Positions 34,205 to 45,155 are shown, counted from the stretch's first letter. The stretch: DNA of 64,000 bases from Streptomyces xanthophaeus (GCF_000725805.1 NZ_JOFT01000036.1:11209-75208), one strand, 5' to 3'. The notes: generated by a model from the sequence alone, not told the origin. Numbers and translations: made by a program.

Positions 34205-36439
34205 TCAGCGGCAGATGGCCAGGGCGTCCAGGGCTACCGCCCCCTGGCCGCGGGGGAGGACCATCAGGGGGTTGATGTCCAGTTCGGAGAGTTCGTCGCC
34301 CAGTTCCAGGGCCATGCGCTGGACCCGGAGGATCACCTCCACCAGGGCGTCGACATCGGCCGGGGGTGCGCCTCGCACGCCCTCCAGGAGGGCGTGCCCG
34401 CGCAGTTCGGTGAGCATCGTCCGCGCCTGGTCCTCGCCGAACGGCGGCACGCGGACCGCCGCGTCGTGCAGGACCTCCACGAGGACCCCGCCGAGGCCGA
34501 CCGTCACGGTGGGGCCGAAGAGGTCGTCCTGGGTGACGCCGACGACCATCTCCACGCCCCGTTCGACCATCTGGCAGACGAGGACGCCGTCGAGCGGGAC
34601 GTTCTCGTAGCGGGCGATGTCGGTCAGCTCCCGGTACGCGTCGCGGATCTGGCTGGCGGAGGTCAGGCCGATCTTCACCAGGCCCAGCTCCGTCTTGTGC
34701 GCGAGCTGCGGCCCGGAGGCCTTCATCACCACCGGGTAGCCGACCAGCCCGGCGGCGCGGACGGCGGCCGCCGCGCTGGTGACGAGCTGTTCCCGGGGGA
34801 CCCGGATGCCGTAGGCGCGCAGCAGCTGCTTCGCCGCGTGCTCGCTGAGCTGCTGGCCGGGGCGCATCAGGGCCTGGGCCTTGCGGTAGGAGGGCGAGGG
34901 GGTTCGGGGTGCGTCCTCGAAGGGGGAGCGGTAGCCGGTGGTGAAGCGGTGGTGGCCGAGGTAGGCCCGTACGGCGGTGATGCAGTTGCCGAAGGTGCGG
35001 AAGGTGGCGACCCGGGAGGAGCCCAGCAGGGTGGTGCGGTAGGCCTCCTCGGTGCCGACGGGGGAGCCCCATATGACGCAGATGAGCTTGTCGGTCTGCT
35101 CGGCCGCGTCCACGAGGTCCTGGGCCAGCTTGTCGCTCATCGGGGGGAAGGGGCCGGTGATGGGACAGATCAGGACGCCGACGGCCGGGTCGGCCAGGAT
35201 CGCGTCGATGATCTTGCGGCCGCGCCAGTCGCCGACCGGGTGGCCGCCGTTGTCGACGGGGTTGGCGACGTTGAGGTAGCCGGGGATCCACTGGTGGAGT
35301 TCTTGCTGCTTGGCCTCGGAGAGGGTGGGCAGGGTGAGGCCCGCCTCGGTGGCCAGGTCGGAGAAGTGGGCTCCGGTGCCGCCGGAGATGGAGTAGACGA
35401 CGACCCCTTCGGCCTGGGGCCGGCGGGCCCGGGCGAGCAGGGCGGCGGTGTCCTGGAGTTCGTCGAGACCGTCGACGCGGATGACGCCGAACTGCCGCAT
35501 GGCGGCGTCCACGACGGTGTCGGCGCCGGTCAGCTTCCCGGTGTGGGAGGCGGCCATGCGGGCGCCGGTCTCGGTGCGGCCCACCTTGACGGCGACCACG
35601 GGGACCCCGGCCCGCGCCGCCCGGTCGGCGGCGAGCAGGAAGGACCGGCCGTCCTTGAGGCCCTCCACGTAGCAGGCGATCGCCCCGACCTCGGGCTGTC
35701 CGGCGAAGTAGGAGATGAAGTCGGAGGTCTCCAGGTCGGCCTCGTTGCCGGTCGGCGCCCAGTGGGAGAGCCGGATCCCCAGCTCCTGGAGGGTGTAGAC
35801 GGGGCGGCCCTGGTGGCCGGACTGGGTGATCAGGGCGATGGCCGGGCCGTCGAGGTCGTCGCGGAACTCCTGGAAGGCGTTGAGGTTCGTGTTGGGGCCC
35901 AGCAGGCGCAGCCCCGAGCGGCCGACGGCGGCGGCGAGCCGGGCCTGGGCGGCGGCGCCCTCGTCGCCGGTCTCGGCGAAGCCGGAGGCGAAGGCGACGG
36001 CGAACTTCACCTTCATCTCGGCCAGTTCCTCGATGACGGGGAGCGGGTCGGCGACGAGGAGGACCGCGAGGTCCACCTCCTCGGGCAGGTCGCTCACGCG
36101 CGGCGCGCAGGGCAGGCCGAAGACGGACTCGCGGGTCGGGTGCACCGGGTGGATCCGCGCGCCGACGCGCTCCGCCCAGGCGATGAGCTGGCGGGTGATG
36201 CCGGTGTTCGGTCTGCCCTCGGCGTCGGAGGCGCCGACGACGGCCACCGACTCGGGCCGGAAGAACCGGTCCAGGTCGGGGACGTCGGAGTGCAGGGGCC
36301 GTCCGCTCACGTCCAGCGGGACCGCGTCCTCGGTGGACGGTGCCGCCGTGGAGTGGACCGCCGTCCTGGGGGACTCCCCGCAGGCCTCGACGCGTGCGCG
36401 GAAGTCGGTGGTGAGGGTGCCGTGAGTAGATCCAAGCAT
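34205..36439 (-). CDS. ADP-forming acetate-CoA ligase-type acyl-CoA synthetase
   Basis: A 744-aa fusion of the alpha and beta halves of NDP-forming acyl-CoA synthetase. The N-terminal CoA-binding fold begins RFFRPESVAVVGASDAEGRP. Succinyl-CoA-synthetase-like domains include the phosphohistidine-type region, and a C-terminal ATP-grasp domain shows YGIRVPREQLV, GYPVVMKASGPQLAHKTELG and ELDINPLMVL. It would interconvert a short acyl-CoA and free acid with ATP. It could recover CoA or activate the acid product of side-chain cleavage (inference). Two operators lie 47 and 71 bp upstream of ATG 36439. Confidence 0.92.
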   Translation of the reverse strand: MLGSTHGTLTTDFRARVEACGESPRTAVHSTAAPSTEDAVPLDVSGRPLHSDVPDLDRFFRPESVAVVGASDAEGRPNTGITRQLIAWAERVGARIHPVHPTRESVFGLPCAPRVSDLPEEVDLAVLLVADPLPVIEELAEMKVKFAVAFASGFAETGDEGAAAQARLAAAVGRSGLRLLGPNTNLNAFQEFRDDLDGPAIALITQSGHQGRPVYTLQELGIRLSHWAPTGNEADLETSDFISYFAGQPEVGAIACYVEGLKDGRSFLLAADRAARAGVPVVAVKVGRTETGARMAASHTGKLTGADTVVDAAMRQFGVIRVDGLDELQDTAALLARARRPQAEGVVVYSISGGTGAHFSDLATEAGLTLPTLSEAKQQELHQWIPGYLNVANPVDNGGHPVGDWRGRKIIDAILADPAVGVLICPITGPFPPMSDKLAQDLVDAAEQTDKLICVIWGSPVGTEEAYRTTLLGSSRVATFRTFGNCITAVRAYLGHHRFTTGYRSPFEDAPRTPSPSYRKAQALMRPGQQLSEHAAKQLLRAYGIRVPREQLVTSAAAAVRAAGLVGYPVVMKASGPQLAHKTELGLVKIGLTSASQIRDAYRELTDIARYENVPLDGVLVCQMVERGVEMVVGVTQDDLFGPTVTVGLGGVLVEVLHDAAVRVPPFGEDQARTMLTELRGHALLEGVRGAPPADVDALVEVILRVQRMALELGDELSELDINPLMVLPRGQGAVALDALAICR

Positions 36440-36485
36440 CGTTCCGCCCGCTCCTGCTCGATGAACATCGATGGAACCTCAATAA

Positions 36486-36500
36486 CTGACGTGTAGTCAG
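36486..36500. promoter_or_regulatory. Operator 5: CTGACGTGTAGTCAG
   Basis: 47 bp upstream of the ADP-forming synthetase start. It is spaced 24 bp centre to centre from operator 6, so a dimer pair could bind on the same face of about two helical turns. Confidence 0.75.
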
Positions 36501-36509
36501 ATTACTGAA

Positions 36510-36524
36510 CTGACGTGCCGTCAG
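36510..36524. promoter_or_regulatory. Operator 6: CTGACGTGCCGTCAG
   Basis: A second near-perfect copy 71 bp upstream of the ADP-forming synthetase start. The only doublet in the window within one promoter besides 20398/20476. Confidence 0.8.
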
Positions 36525-36605
36525 GAACAGGGCTGCGCAGGAAAGCTGGTGGAGGAGATGTGGTGAACGGTGTCAGATTCCCGCCGCGAGGGTCCAGAGC
36601 GCCCT

Positions 36606-37784
36606 TCAGGCCAGGTCGCGCAGCCGGCGGGACACCGCCTCGGCGATCTTCCCGGCGTCCCGGGCCAGCTCCCGCAGCATGCCGCTGATGGGGTTGGTGA
36701 AGCCGGTGAAGTACAGGCCGGGAGCCTGGGCGCAGGTGCGCGCACCGTGCGTACGGGGCCGCCCGCGCTCGTCGAGAACGCCGAGGTCACCGACCAGCCC
36801 CTCCAGGGCGCGCCGGTATCCGGTGGCCGCGATCACTGCGTCCGGGGTGATCCGCGAGCCGTCCGCCAGGACCACCTCGGCGCCCTCGAAGGATGCGACC
36901 GCGGCCACCGGCTCGACCTTGCCGCTGCGGACCGCATCGATCAGGCCGACGTCCTGCACGGGGATGGCCCCCTGCCGGGCCCTGCTGTACAGGCCGCTCT
37001 GCGGGCGCGGGAGCCCGTACGCCGACAGGTCCGGGACCGAGGCCTTCGCGACGAGCGCCCCCAGCCGGTCCACGAGCCGTACGGGCAGCCGCCGCACGAG
37101 GATCCCGGTGCGCTGGGCGGGCCAGCCCGCGGTGGAGCGGCGCACGATGTGCGGGGCGGTGCGCACGGCGAGGCGGACCCGCGCGGCCCCGCCCTCGACG
37201 AGGTCGACGGCTATCTCGGCGCCGGTGTTCCCCACGCCGACGACCAGGACGTCCTGGCCCGCGTACGGCCCGGGGGCGCGGTAGTCGGCGGCGTGCAGCA
37301 GCCGTCCGGTGTACGCCTCGCGGCCCGGCCAGTCGGGCAGGGCGGGGGTGTGGTTGAAGCCGGTGGCGACGACGACGGCTCCGGCCGACAGCACCCGGCC
37401 GCCGGTGGCGTGCAGGGTCCAGCCGCCGCCTTCGGCCGCGGGCTCGATCCGGGTCACCTCGACGCCCGTGACGAGCTCCAGCTCGTGGAACTCGGCGTAC
37501 TTCTCCAGGTACCGCACCAGGTCGTCGCGGGAGACCCAGCGTCCGAAGCGCCGCGGTACGGCCAGGCCCGGGAGGGCGGACAGGCGGCGCGTGGTGTGCA
37601 GGTGGAGCCGGTCGTAGTGGCGGCGCCAGGAGGCACCGACCGCGTCGGACTTCTCCACGACCACCGCGCGGATCCCGCGGGAGCGCAGTTCGGCGGCCAC
37701 GGCGAGGCCGCCGGGGCCCGCTCCGATGACGTACACGGGGCGGGGCTGGGTGGTCAGATCAGGTGCTGCGGGGACTGCGGGCAT
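36606..37784 (-). CDS. FAD/NAD(P)-binding flavoprotein mono-oxygenase-like enzyme
   Basis: A 392-aa two-dinucleotide flavoprotein. The FAD motif is GAGPGGLAVAAELRSRG (about residues 21-37), followed by SWRRHYDRLHLHTTR. The NADP motif is VGVGNTGAEIAVDLVEGG (about 178-195). An FMO/BVMO-like linker is TGRLLHAADYRAPG. This is the layout of single-component N-hydroxylating or Baeyer-Villiger type mono-oxygenases; the substrate is unknown. ATG 37784 chosen (MPAVPAAPDLT). Operator 7 lies 172 bp upstream, nearer the divergent DoxX gene. Confidence 0.88.
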   Translation of the reverse strand: MPAVPAAPDLTTQPRPVYVIGAGPGGLAVAAELRSRGIRAVVVEKSDAVGASWRRHYDRLHLHTTRRLSALPGLAVPRRFGRWVSRDDLVRYLEKYAEFHELELVTGVEVTRIEPAAEGGGWTLHATGGRVLSAGAVVVATGFNHTPALPDWPGREAYTGRLLHAADYRAPGPYAGQDVLVVGVGNTGAEIAVDLVEGGAARVRLAVRTAPHIVRRSTAGWPAQRTGILVRRLPVRLVDRLGALVAKASVPDLSAYGLPRPQSGLYSRARQGAIPVQDVGLIDAVRSGKVEPVAAVASFEGAEVVLADGSRITPDAVIAATGYRRALEGLVGDLGVLDERGRPRTHGARTCAQAPGLYFTGFTNPISGMLRELARDAGKIAEAVSRRLRDLA

Positions 37785-37955
37785 GAGGTGTGATCGTATC
37801 GCCACGCAGCGTTGATGGGTCTCGGTCAAGGAGGGAATCGATTGCGGATCGATCACGGCGGCGGGGCGGGGGGCGGGGCAGCTGCGGGGCTCGGGCGGCG
37901 GGGCTGCCGCGCCGTGGCCGCCGGGGCCTTGCGCGATCGCCGCGGATCCGCTGAA

Positions 37956-37970
37956 CTGACGTACCGTCAG
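37956..37970. promoter_or_regulatory. Operator 7: CTGACGTACCGTCAG
   Basis: A near-perfect palindrome ending 29 bp before the DoxX ATG, in the divergent region with the flavoprotein gene. Confidence 0.8.
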
Positions 37971-37999
37971 ATCAATGGTGCGAGGGGTGGAGGCTGCAG

Positions 38000-38452
38000 A
38001 TGCAGACCGTCTGGCTCAGCGGGGCCGAATGGCTCGCCGTGCTCCGGATAGGCCTCGGCCTGTGGTGGCTGGAGAGCTGGCGGCACAAGGACAGGAAGGG
38101 CTGGTTCGAACGCGGCACCGGCATCGCCTGGGCCGCGGACGTCGCGGGCAAGCACCGCTGGTCCTTCGTCAAGGGCGGCTTCGAGAAGGTCGTCCAGCCG
38201 CGCCCCAAGCTGATGGCCTACGTCGTGGTCTACGCCGAACTCGCCCTCGGACTCGGCCTGGTGCTCGGCTTCCTGACCCCGGTCGCCCTGATCGGCGGGC
38301 TGCTGCTCAACCTGCTCTACCTCGTGCTGATGATCCACGACTGGGCCGAGCAGGGCCAGAACGCGATGATGGCGCTCATCTCCCTCGTCGCGCTCCTCGC
38401 CATGAGCTGGCAGACCTGGTCCCTCGACGCGTCGATCGGACTCTTCCTGTGA
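38000..38452 (+). CDS. DoxX-family small integral membrane protein
   Basis: A 150-aa membrane protein with about four hydrophobic segments (LAVLRIGLGLWWLESW, YVVVYAELALGLGLVLGFLT, VALIGGLLLNLLYLVLMIHD, MMALISLVALLAMSW). It matches the DoxX/TQO-like family, membrane subunits tied to quinone-linked oxidoreductases. ATG 38000 lies 29 bp after operator 7. It is coupled by GTGA to a DUF35 protein, so it belongs to the catabolic regulon, perhaps to pass electrons to quinone (inference). Confidence 0.82.
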   Translation: MQTVWLSGAEWLAVLRIGLGLWWLESWRHKDRKGWFERGTGIAWAADVAGKHRWSFVKGGFEKVVQPRPKLMAYVVVYAELALGLGLVLGFLTPVALIGGLLLNLLYLVLMIHDWAEQGQNAMMALISLVALLAMSWQTWSLDASIGLFL

Positions 38453-38883
38453 CCCCGCCGCCGGACACCGCCCGCTTCGACCTCCCCGAGACGGACGATT
38501 TCACCCGCCCGTACTGGGACGCGGCCGCCGAGGGCCGCCTCCTGCTGCGCCGCTGCGCCGACTGCGGTCGGGCGCACCACTACCCGCGGGAGTTCTGCCC
38601 GTCCTGCTGGGCCGGGGAGGACCGCGTCACCTGGGAGCCGGCGAGCGGCCGGGCGACCCTCTACACCTGGTCGGTCATCCACCGCAACGACCTCCCGCCC
38701 TTCGGGGCGCGCGTCCCGTACACGGCGGCGGTGGTCGACCTGGCGGAGGGGCCGCGGATGATGACCGAGGTCGTCGACTGCGCGCCGGGGGACCTGCGGA
38801 TCGGGATGGAGCTGGAGGTCACCTTCCGGGAAGCGGCGGACGGCGTGGCCGTGGCGGTGTTCCGCCCGCCGGTTCCGCAGTGA
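38449..38883 (+). CDS. DUF35 (Zn-ribbon and OB-fold) acyl-CoA-associated protein 1
   Basis: A 144-aa protein: a rubredoxin-like zinc ribbon RRCADCGRAHHYPREFCPSC (about residues 34-53), then an OB-fold (GRATLYTWSVIHRNDLPPFG). Members bind acyl-CoA and partner thiolase-like or hydratase enzymes, as in ChsH2-Ltp2 (family knowledge). GTG 38449 overlaps the DoxX stop. Its thiolase partner is not adjacent, unlike the DUF35 protein at 54426; the stand-alone thiolase-like protein at 43795 is the possible mate. Confidence 0.88.
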   Translation: MTPPPDTARFDLPETDDFTRPYWDAAAEGRLLLRRCADCGRAHHYPREFCPSCWAGEDRVTWEPASGRATLYTWSVIHRNDLPPFGARVPYTAAVVDLAEGPRMMTEVVDCAPGDLRIGMELEVTFREAADGVAVAVFRPPVPQ

Positions 38884-38949
38884 ACGAGGCCGCAGGGGCA
38901 GTGGCGTAGGTCACGTGCAACGCCCGGGCGCCTGCGGACACTACCCGGT

Positions 38950-39516
38950 GTGGACCACCAACTGTTCGCGGACATCTACGACGCACACGCCCGGGCGGTG
39001 TACGCGCACGCCGTCCGGATGACCGCCGACCGGGCCGGGGCGGAGGACGTCGTCTCCCTCACCTTCCTCCAGGCGTGGCGGCTCCGCGACACGCTCGACT
39101 CCGTCACCAGCCACCGGGCGTGGCTCCTCGGGATCGCGACGAACGTCATGCGCAACACCCGCAGGACGGCGCGCCGTCACCGGGACGCGATGACCCGCCT
39201 CCCGCCGCCCGAAGCCGTGCCCGACCCCGCGGACGCCGTCGTGTCCCGGCTCGCCGACGCGGCGCAGGCCGCCGCGGCCCTCGCCGTGCTGGACCGGCTG
39301 CGGCGCGCCGACCGCGAAGCCCTCCTGCTGCACGTGTGGTCCGGCCTCAGCCACGAGGAGGTGGCGCGGGCCTGCGGGGTGCCCGTGGGCACCGTGCGCT
39401 CCCGCCTCTCCCGGGCCCGCGCCCGCCTGCGCCGGCTCACGGACGCCCGCCTCGCGCAGCCCCCAGCCCCCGGACGCCTGCCCGTGTCCCCCGCCGCACG
39501 GGAGGGAAACCTGTGA
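38950..39516 (+). CDS. ECF RNA polymerase sigma factor
   Basis: A 188-aa ECF sigma factor. Region 2 is LFADIYDAHARAVYAHAVRM to VVSLTFLQAWRLRDTLDS; region 4 is REALLLHVWSGLSHEEVARA with HTH and the tail GTVRSRLSRARARLRRL. GTG 38950 chosen. It is coupled by a 4-bp overlap to a CU044_5270-family membrane protein, a standard actinobacterial pairing in which the partner controls the sigma factor. The regulon is not visible from here. Confidence 0.92.
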   Translation: MDHQLFADIYDAHARAVYAHAVRMTADRAGAEDVVSLTFLQAWRLRDTLDSVTSHRAWLLGIATNVMRNTRRTARRHRDAMTRLPPPEAVPDPADAVVSRLADAAQAAAALAVLDRLRRADREALLLHVWSGLSHEEVARACGVPVGTVRSRLSRARARLRRLTDARLAQPPAPGRLPVSPAAREGNL

Positions 39517-40559
39517 ACGCCGCCCGCTCCGACCACTCCGCCGACGCGGACCGCGCCGACGTACGCAGCCGGCTGCCGGGGCTCTGCGACGCGGAGCTGC
39601 CCTTCCAGGGCGAGCTCCGGATCAGGGAGCACCTGCTGAACGAGGCGCGCGCGCAGGCCCGTACGCCGGGCGCCCGTACGCCCGCGAGCCGTTGGTCCGG
39701 AGCGCGGACGCGGACCCGCCGCCCCCTGGCGCTGGCCCTCGCGGCCGGGGCCGCCACCTGCGCCCTGGCCCTGACCGTCGCCCTCCTCACGGACGGAGGC
39801 TCCGGCGCGAAGGCACCCGCCGCCCGGAGCGAACCGGCGGCCGTGCACCTGCTGGACCGGGTGGCGCTCGCGGCGCAGGCGGAGCCCGATCCGGCCGTCC
39901 GGGACGGGCAGTTCCTCTACACGCGGACGACCGGCCACTCCACCTCCCTGTCGGAGACCGCGAACGGCGCCATGGAGGCGGCCCGCACGGACGAATCGGC
40001 CGAGCGCTGGGTGTCCGTGGACGGGTCGGCGGGCACCCTCACGCGCACCGCGCGGGGGAGCGCGACTGTGCCCGGTGCGGGTGCGGGTGCGGGGAAGCCC
40101 GGCCTGGGCAATCCCACGTACCGCTTCCTCGCCTCCCTCCCCACGGATCCCGCCCGGCTGCTGGAGCTGATCCGGGCCGAGGCCCGCCGCGGCCATGGCG
40201 CGGGTTCGGGCTCTACCACGGGTCCCGACCAGCAGGCGTTCGTCATGATCGGTGACCTGTTGCGGACCGCGGAGGCCCCGCCCGGCGTGAGCGCCGCCCT
40301 CTACCGGGCCGCCGCCCGCATCCCCGGCGTGGTCCTGGTGCCCGAGGCGACCGACGCCGCCGGGCGGACGGGGGTGGCGGTGGCGCGGGTCCACGACGCC
40401 GAGCGCACGGAATGGATCTTCGACAGGGACAGCCTGCGCCTGCTGGGCGAGCGCACGGTCCTCCTGGAGGACAGTGCGTGGGGGACGGCCGGTACGCCGG
40501 TGACCTCGGTGGCGGTGGTCGGCCGGGGGGTCGTGGACCGGGCCGGGCGGACCCCGTAG
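39513..40559 (+). CDS. CU044_5270-family membrane protein (ECF partner)
   Basis: A 348-aa protein with one transmembrane segment after ~75 residues (LALALAAGAATCALALTVAL) and a large outside domain (FLYTRTTGHSTSLSETANGA, ERTEWIFDRDSLRLLGERTV). This matches the CU044_5270 family that follows ECF sigma genes (family by eye). It is probably a membrane-bound modulator of the ECF factor. GTG 39513 overlaps the sigma stop. Confidence 0.82.
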   Translation: MNAARSDHSADADRADVRSRLPGLCDAELPFQGELRIREHLLNEARAQARTPGARTPASRWSGARTRTRRPLALALAAGAATCALALTVALLTDGGSGAKAPAARSEPAAVHLLDRVALAAQAEPDPAVRDGQFLYTRTTGHSTSLSETANGAMEAARTDESAERWVSVDGSAGTLTRTARGSATVPGAGAGAGKPGLGNPTYRFLASLPTDPARLLELIRAEARRGHGAGSGSTTGPDQQAFVMIGDLLRTAEAPPGVSAALYRAAARIPGVVLVPEATDAAGRTGVAVARVHDAERTEWIFDRDSLRLLGERTVLLEDSAWGTAGTPVTSVAVVGRGVVDRAGRTP

Positions 40560-40709
40560 CGCGGGCCGGTGCGGACCCGGGACGCGGACTGGATTCCGGT
40601 GCCCCGCAGCTGAATTAGTCTGACCGCGTTCACAGCGATCGGTGACCAGGCTCCGCGGGGGACGCGCCCATCAGCGCGTCCGGAGCCGGTACGAGGGGAA
40701 GCAGCACAG

Positions 40710-42440
<1,731 letters not shown>

Positions 42441-42462
42441 CGCCCCTTGCCGGTGTCCGTCG

Positions 42463-43173
42463 CTAAGGCCACAGCAGTTCGCGGAGCCAGCCGTTCGCGT
42501 CGCTCGCGTCGGTCCCGTCCTTGCGGCGGTAGCGCAGCCGGGTGTGGCGGCGGGCGGCGTCGCCCTGGAAGAACTCGGCCTCGGCGGGCTCCAGGACGTA
42601 CCGGGTCCAGGTCGGGGCCGGCGCGTCCGGTTCCGCCTCGGCACGCGCCCAGGCGGCCGCCGAGGCCCGTTCCAGCTCCTCCCGGGAGCCGAGGGGCTCG
42701 CTCTGCCGTCCCGTCAGTGCCGCGGCCAGCGCGCCGCGCGAGCGTACGGCCAGGTCCGCCCGGCTCTCCTCCTGCCCGCACGCGGTGACCCGGCCCCGGA
42801 TGCGCACCTGCCGGCCCACGGCGGGCCAGTAGAAGGCCAGCGCGGCCTCGGGCTGCCCGGCCAGCTGCCTGCCCTTGGCGCTGGTGGAGTGCGAGGCGAA
42901 GTGCCAGCCGCGGGCATCGGCGTCGTGCAGCATCAGGATGCGCACGTCGGGCCGTCCCCGGTCGTCCACCGTCGCCAGGCTCATCGTGTGCGGCTCGGGC
43001 TGCCCCGCCGCGGCGGCGTGCAGGAACCACTCCCGGAACAGCGGCAGGGGCGCGTCCGGCGCGGCCCCGGTGTCGAAGGCGGGGAGCGGGTTCTCCCATA
43101 CGCGCAGGGAGTGCAGGGCGGCCCGGAACTCCTCGCCGCCCCTGCCGTCGGTCTCGCTGTTCTGGCTCGTCAT
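42463..43173 (-). CDS. Pyridoxamine 5'-phosphate oxidase (PNPOx) family flavoprotein
   Basis: A 236-aa protein with a split-barrel FMN fold: MSLATVDDRGRPDVRILMLH, SHSTSAKGRQLAGQPEAALA and the PNPOx C-terminal segment with RHTRLRYRRKDG and GWLRELLWP. It may be a true pyridoxine/pyridoxamine phosphate oxidase (vitamin B6 salvage) or a close relative. ATG 43173 begins MTSQNSETDGRGG. It has no obvious operon partner. Confidence 0.85.
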   Translation of the reverse strand: MTSQNSETDGRGGEEFRAALHSLRVWENPLPAFDTGAAPDAPLPLFREWFLHAAAAGQPEPHTMSLATVDDRGRPDVRILMLHDADARGWHFASHSTSAKGRQLAGQPEAALAFYWPAVGRQVRIRGRVTACGQEESRADLAVRSRGALAAALTGRQSEPLGSREELERASAAAWARAEAEPDAPAPTWTRYVLEPAEAEFFQGDAARRHTRLRYRRKDGTDASDANGWLRELLWP

Positions 43174-43197
43174 GGCGTCAGGCTAGGGTGCGGGCCC

Positions 43198-43779
43198 ATG
43201 AACGTGCACAGAGGTGTGGCGAGGGCCCTGTTCGCCCTCGCCGCGATACTTGCCGGGGCGGCGGTCCTCGCCCCGCTGTACCACCGGCCCGGCGGATACG
43301 CCCTGCTGGCCGAACTCGACGAACCCCTGGTCGTGGGCTCCCTCGCGGCCCTCGCCCTGGCCGGGGCCGCCGGACTCTCCTCCCGCCGCAAGGGCCTGCG
43401 TACGGCTGCGGCCCACGGTCTGGTGTGGGCGGTCGTCCTGGGTGCGTCGTGCGTCCCGGTCTACCTGATCGCGACCGACCCCTTCCCCTCCGTCGAGTAC
43501 GACGTGCCGGCCCCGGACGGCGTCGCGCGCCGCCTGGTGGTGGAGCGCACCTCGGCGCTGACCGACCCGGTCTGGGAGGTCTACGTGGACGACGGCAGCT
43601 TCCCGACGGCCCGCCGCTGGCCGGTGGCCCGGTTCGACGAGCTGGTGCCCTGGCCGCAGGGCGTCCGCGACGCGGAATGGGCCTCCCCGGACGTCATCCG
43701 CCTGATCGACTTCGACCACCAGCCGCATCTGATCGAACTCTCCCCGCAGGGCCGCCCGTTGAGCAGCCTGGTCTGGTGA
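43198..43779 (+). CDS. Hypothetical three-helix membrane protein
   Basis: A 193-aa protein starting MNVHRGVARALFALAAILAG. Three hydrophobic segments are visible (ALFALAAILAGAAVLAPLY, LVVGSLAALALAGAAGL, GLVWAVVLGASCVPVYLI), followed by a soluble C-terminal domain with VEYDVPAPDGVARRLVVERT. No family recognised. It lies on the opposite strand to the PNPOx gene, 25 bp away. Confidence 0.72.
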   Translation: MNVHRGVARALFALAAILAGAAVLAPLYHRPGGYALLAELDEPLVVGSLAALALAGAAGLSSRRKGLRTAAAHGLVWAVVLGASCVPVYLIATDPFPSVEYDVPAPDGVARRLVVERTSALTDPVWEVYVDDGSFPTARRWPVARFDELVPWPQGVRDAEWASPDVIRLIDFDHQPHLIELSPQGRPLSSLVW

Positions 43780-43794
43780 GGAGCGGGGCCGGGG

Positions 43795-45024
43795 TCAGTC
43801 CCGGCCCAGGATCACCGTCCCCGAGGAGCAGAACCAGCCGCCCGTGCCCGAGGCCAGCGCCACCTCGGGCAGCCGGCCGCCGGACTTGGTCACCTGGCCC
43901 GCCCCCGCCTCGCCGCGGAGCTGGCGGACGGCCTCGACCAGGAGGAAGAGGCCGCGCATGCCGGGGTGGCAGGCCGAGAGGCCGCCGCCGTCGGTGTTGA
44001 CCGGGAGCTCGCCTTCGCGCAGCAGGCGGCCCTTCTCCACGAAGGCGCCGCCCTCGCCCTTCGCGCAGAAGCCGAGGTCCTCCAGGGTCACCAGGGTCAT
44101 GTAGGTGAAGGCGTCGTAGATCTCGGCGAGGTCCACGTCCGCGGGGGTGAGGCCCGCCCGTTCGAAGGCGACCCGGCCCGAGACCGCGGCCGGGGACACG
44201 GTGAAGTCGTCCCACTGCGACATGGTGGTGTGGGAGACGGAGGTGCCCGAGCCCAGGATCCACACGGGTGCCTTGGCGGTGTCCGGTACGTAGTCCTCCG
44301 CCACCAGGAGCACCGCGCAGCCGCCGTCCGAGCGGATGCAGCAGTGCAGCTTGGTGAAGGGGTCCGCGATCATGTCCCCGGAGAGGACCTCCTCGACGGT
44401 GATGGGCTCGCGGAACATCGCGTCCGGGTTGGTGGCCGCGTTCGCCCTTGCCTGGACGGCCACTTCGGCGAGCTGCTCCAGCGTCGTGCCGTACTCGTGC
44501 ATGTGGCGGCGGGCGGCCATCGCGTACTTGGAGACCAGGGTGTGCCCGTACGGGACCTCGAACTGGAGCGGCCCGCGCGCGCCGAAGGAGAGGTTCGAGG
44601 TCCGGCGCCGCGCCTTGATGTCGGCGCGGGCGGTGGATCCGTAGACCAGCAGGACGGCGTTCGCGTGCCCGGCCGCGATGGCGTCGGCCGCGTGGGCGGC
44701 CATGACCTCCCAGGTGGAGCCGCCGACGGAGGTGGAGTCGACCCAGGTGGGGCGCAGGCCCAGGTACTCGGCGACTTCGACCGGTGCGAGGACGCCGAGG
44801 CCGGCCGAGGCGAAGCCGTCGATGACGGAGCGGTCCAGGCCGGAGTCGGCGAGCGCCCGGCGGGCGGCCTGCGCGTGCAGGGCGTAGGGGGTGGGGCCGT
44901 CCACCCGCCCGCAGTCGGAGAGGGCGACGCCGGCCACCGCGACCCTGCGGCGGGGGCGGGCCGTGGGTCCGGATACGAGTCCGGAGGTGGGTCCGGAGGT
45001 GGGTCCAGATGTGAGTCCAGGCAT
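43795..45024 (-). CDS. Thiolase-superfamily (Ltp2-like) lipid-transfer/retro-aldolase protein 1
   Basis: A 409-aa thiolase-fold protein: GVALSDCGRVDGPTPYALHA at the start, DLAEIYDAFTYMTLV, NTDGGGLSACHPGMRG. The nucleophilic-Cys position reads VGGSTWEVMA, without cysteine, so it is not a normal thiolase. The conserved YDAFT tyrosine fits Ltp2-like retro-aldolases that cleave side chains with a DUF35 partner. The N-terminus has a TSGPTSGPTSG low-complexity tract encoded by 12-bp repeats. ATG 45024 is 15 bp from operator 8. Its partner is probably the DUF35 protein at 38449 (inference). Confidence 0.88.
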   Translation of the reverse strand: MPGLTSGPTSGPTSGLVSGPTARPRRRVAVAGVALSDCGRVDGPTPYALHAQAARRALADSGLDRSVIDGFASAGLGVLAPVEVAEYLGLRPTWVDSTSVGGSTWEVMAAHAADAIAAGHANAVLLVYGSTARADIKARRRTSNLSFGARGPLQFEVPYGHTLVSKYAMAARRHMHEYGTTLEQLAEVAVQARANAATNPDAMFREPITVEEVLSGDMIADPFTKLHCCIRSDGGCAVLLVAEDYVPDTAKAPVWILGSGTSVSHTTMSQWDDFTVSPAAVSGRVAFERAGLTPADVDLAEIYDAFTYMTLVTLEDLGFCAKGEGGAFVEKGRLLREGELPVNTDGGGLSACHPGMRGLFLLVEAVRQLRGEAGAGQVTKSGGRLPEVALASGTGGWFCSSGTVILGRD

Positions 45025-45039
45025 GGAAGGACGGTATAT

Positions 45040-45054
45040 CTGACGAGACGTCAG
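45040..45054. promoter_or_regulatory. Operator 8: CTGACGAGACGTCAG
   Basis: A perfectly palindromic copy (arms CTGACG/CGTCAG) 15 bp upstream of the thiolase-like start. Confidence 0.82.
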
Positions 45055-45120
45055 ATGCTAGACCTTGCCGTGCAACCCGCCCCCGCCGCCCCCTGTGCAT
45101 CTGTCCCCGCCGGGCCTAAC

Positions 45121-45135
45121 ATGACGGCCCGTCAG
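45121..45135. promoter_or_regulatory. Operator 9: ATGACGGCCCGTCAG
   Basis: One end mismatch (A for C); 20 bp upstream of the ACAD 4 ATG. Together with operator 8 it flanks the divergent thiolase/ACAD promoter. Confidence 0.75.
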
Positions 45136-45155
45136 ACACGGGGAGGAGCCCGACG

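Noticed and set aside
33230..36496. A 1088-aa plus-strand frame
   Set aside because: It is antisense to crotonase 1, the satellite and the ADP-forming synthetase; no domains are seen.
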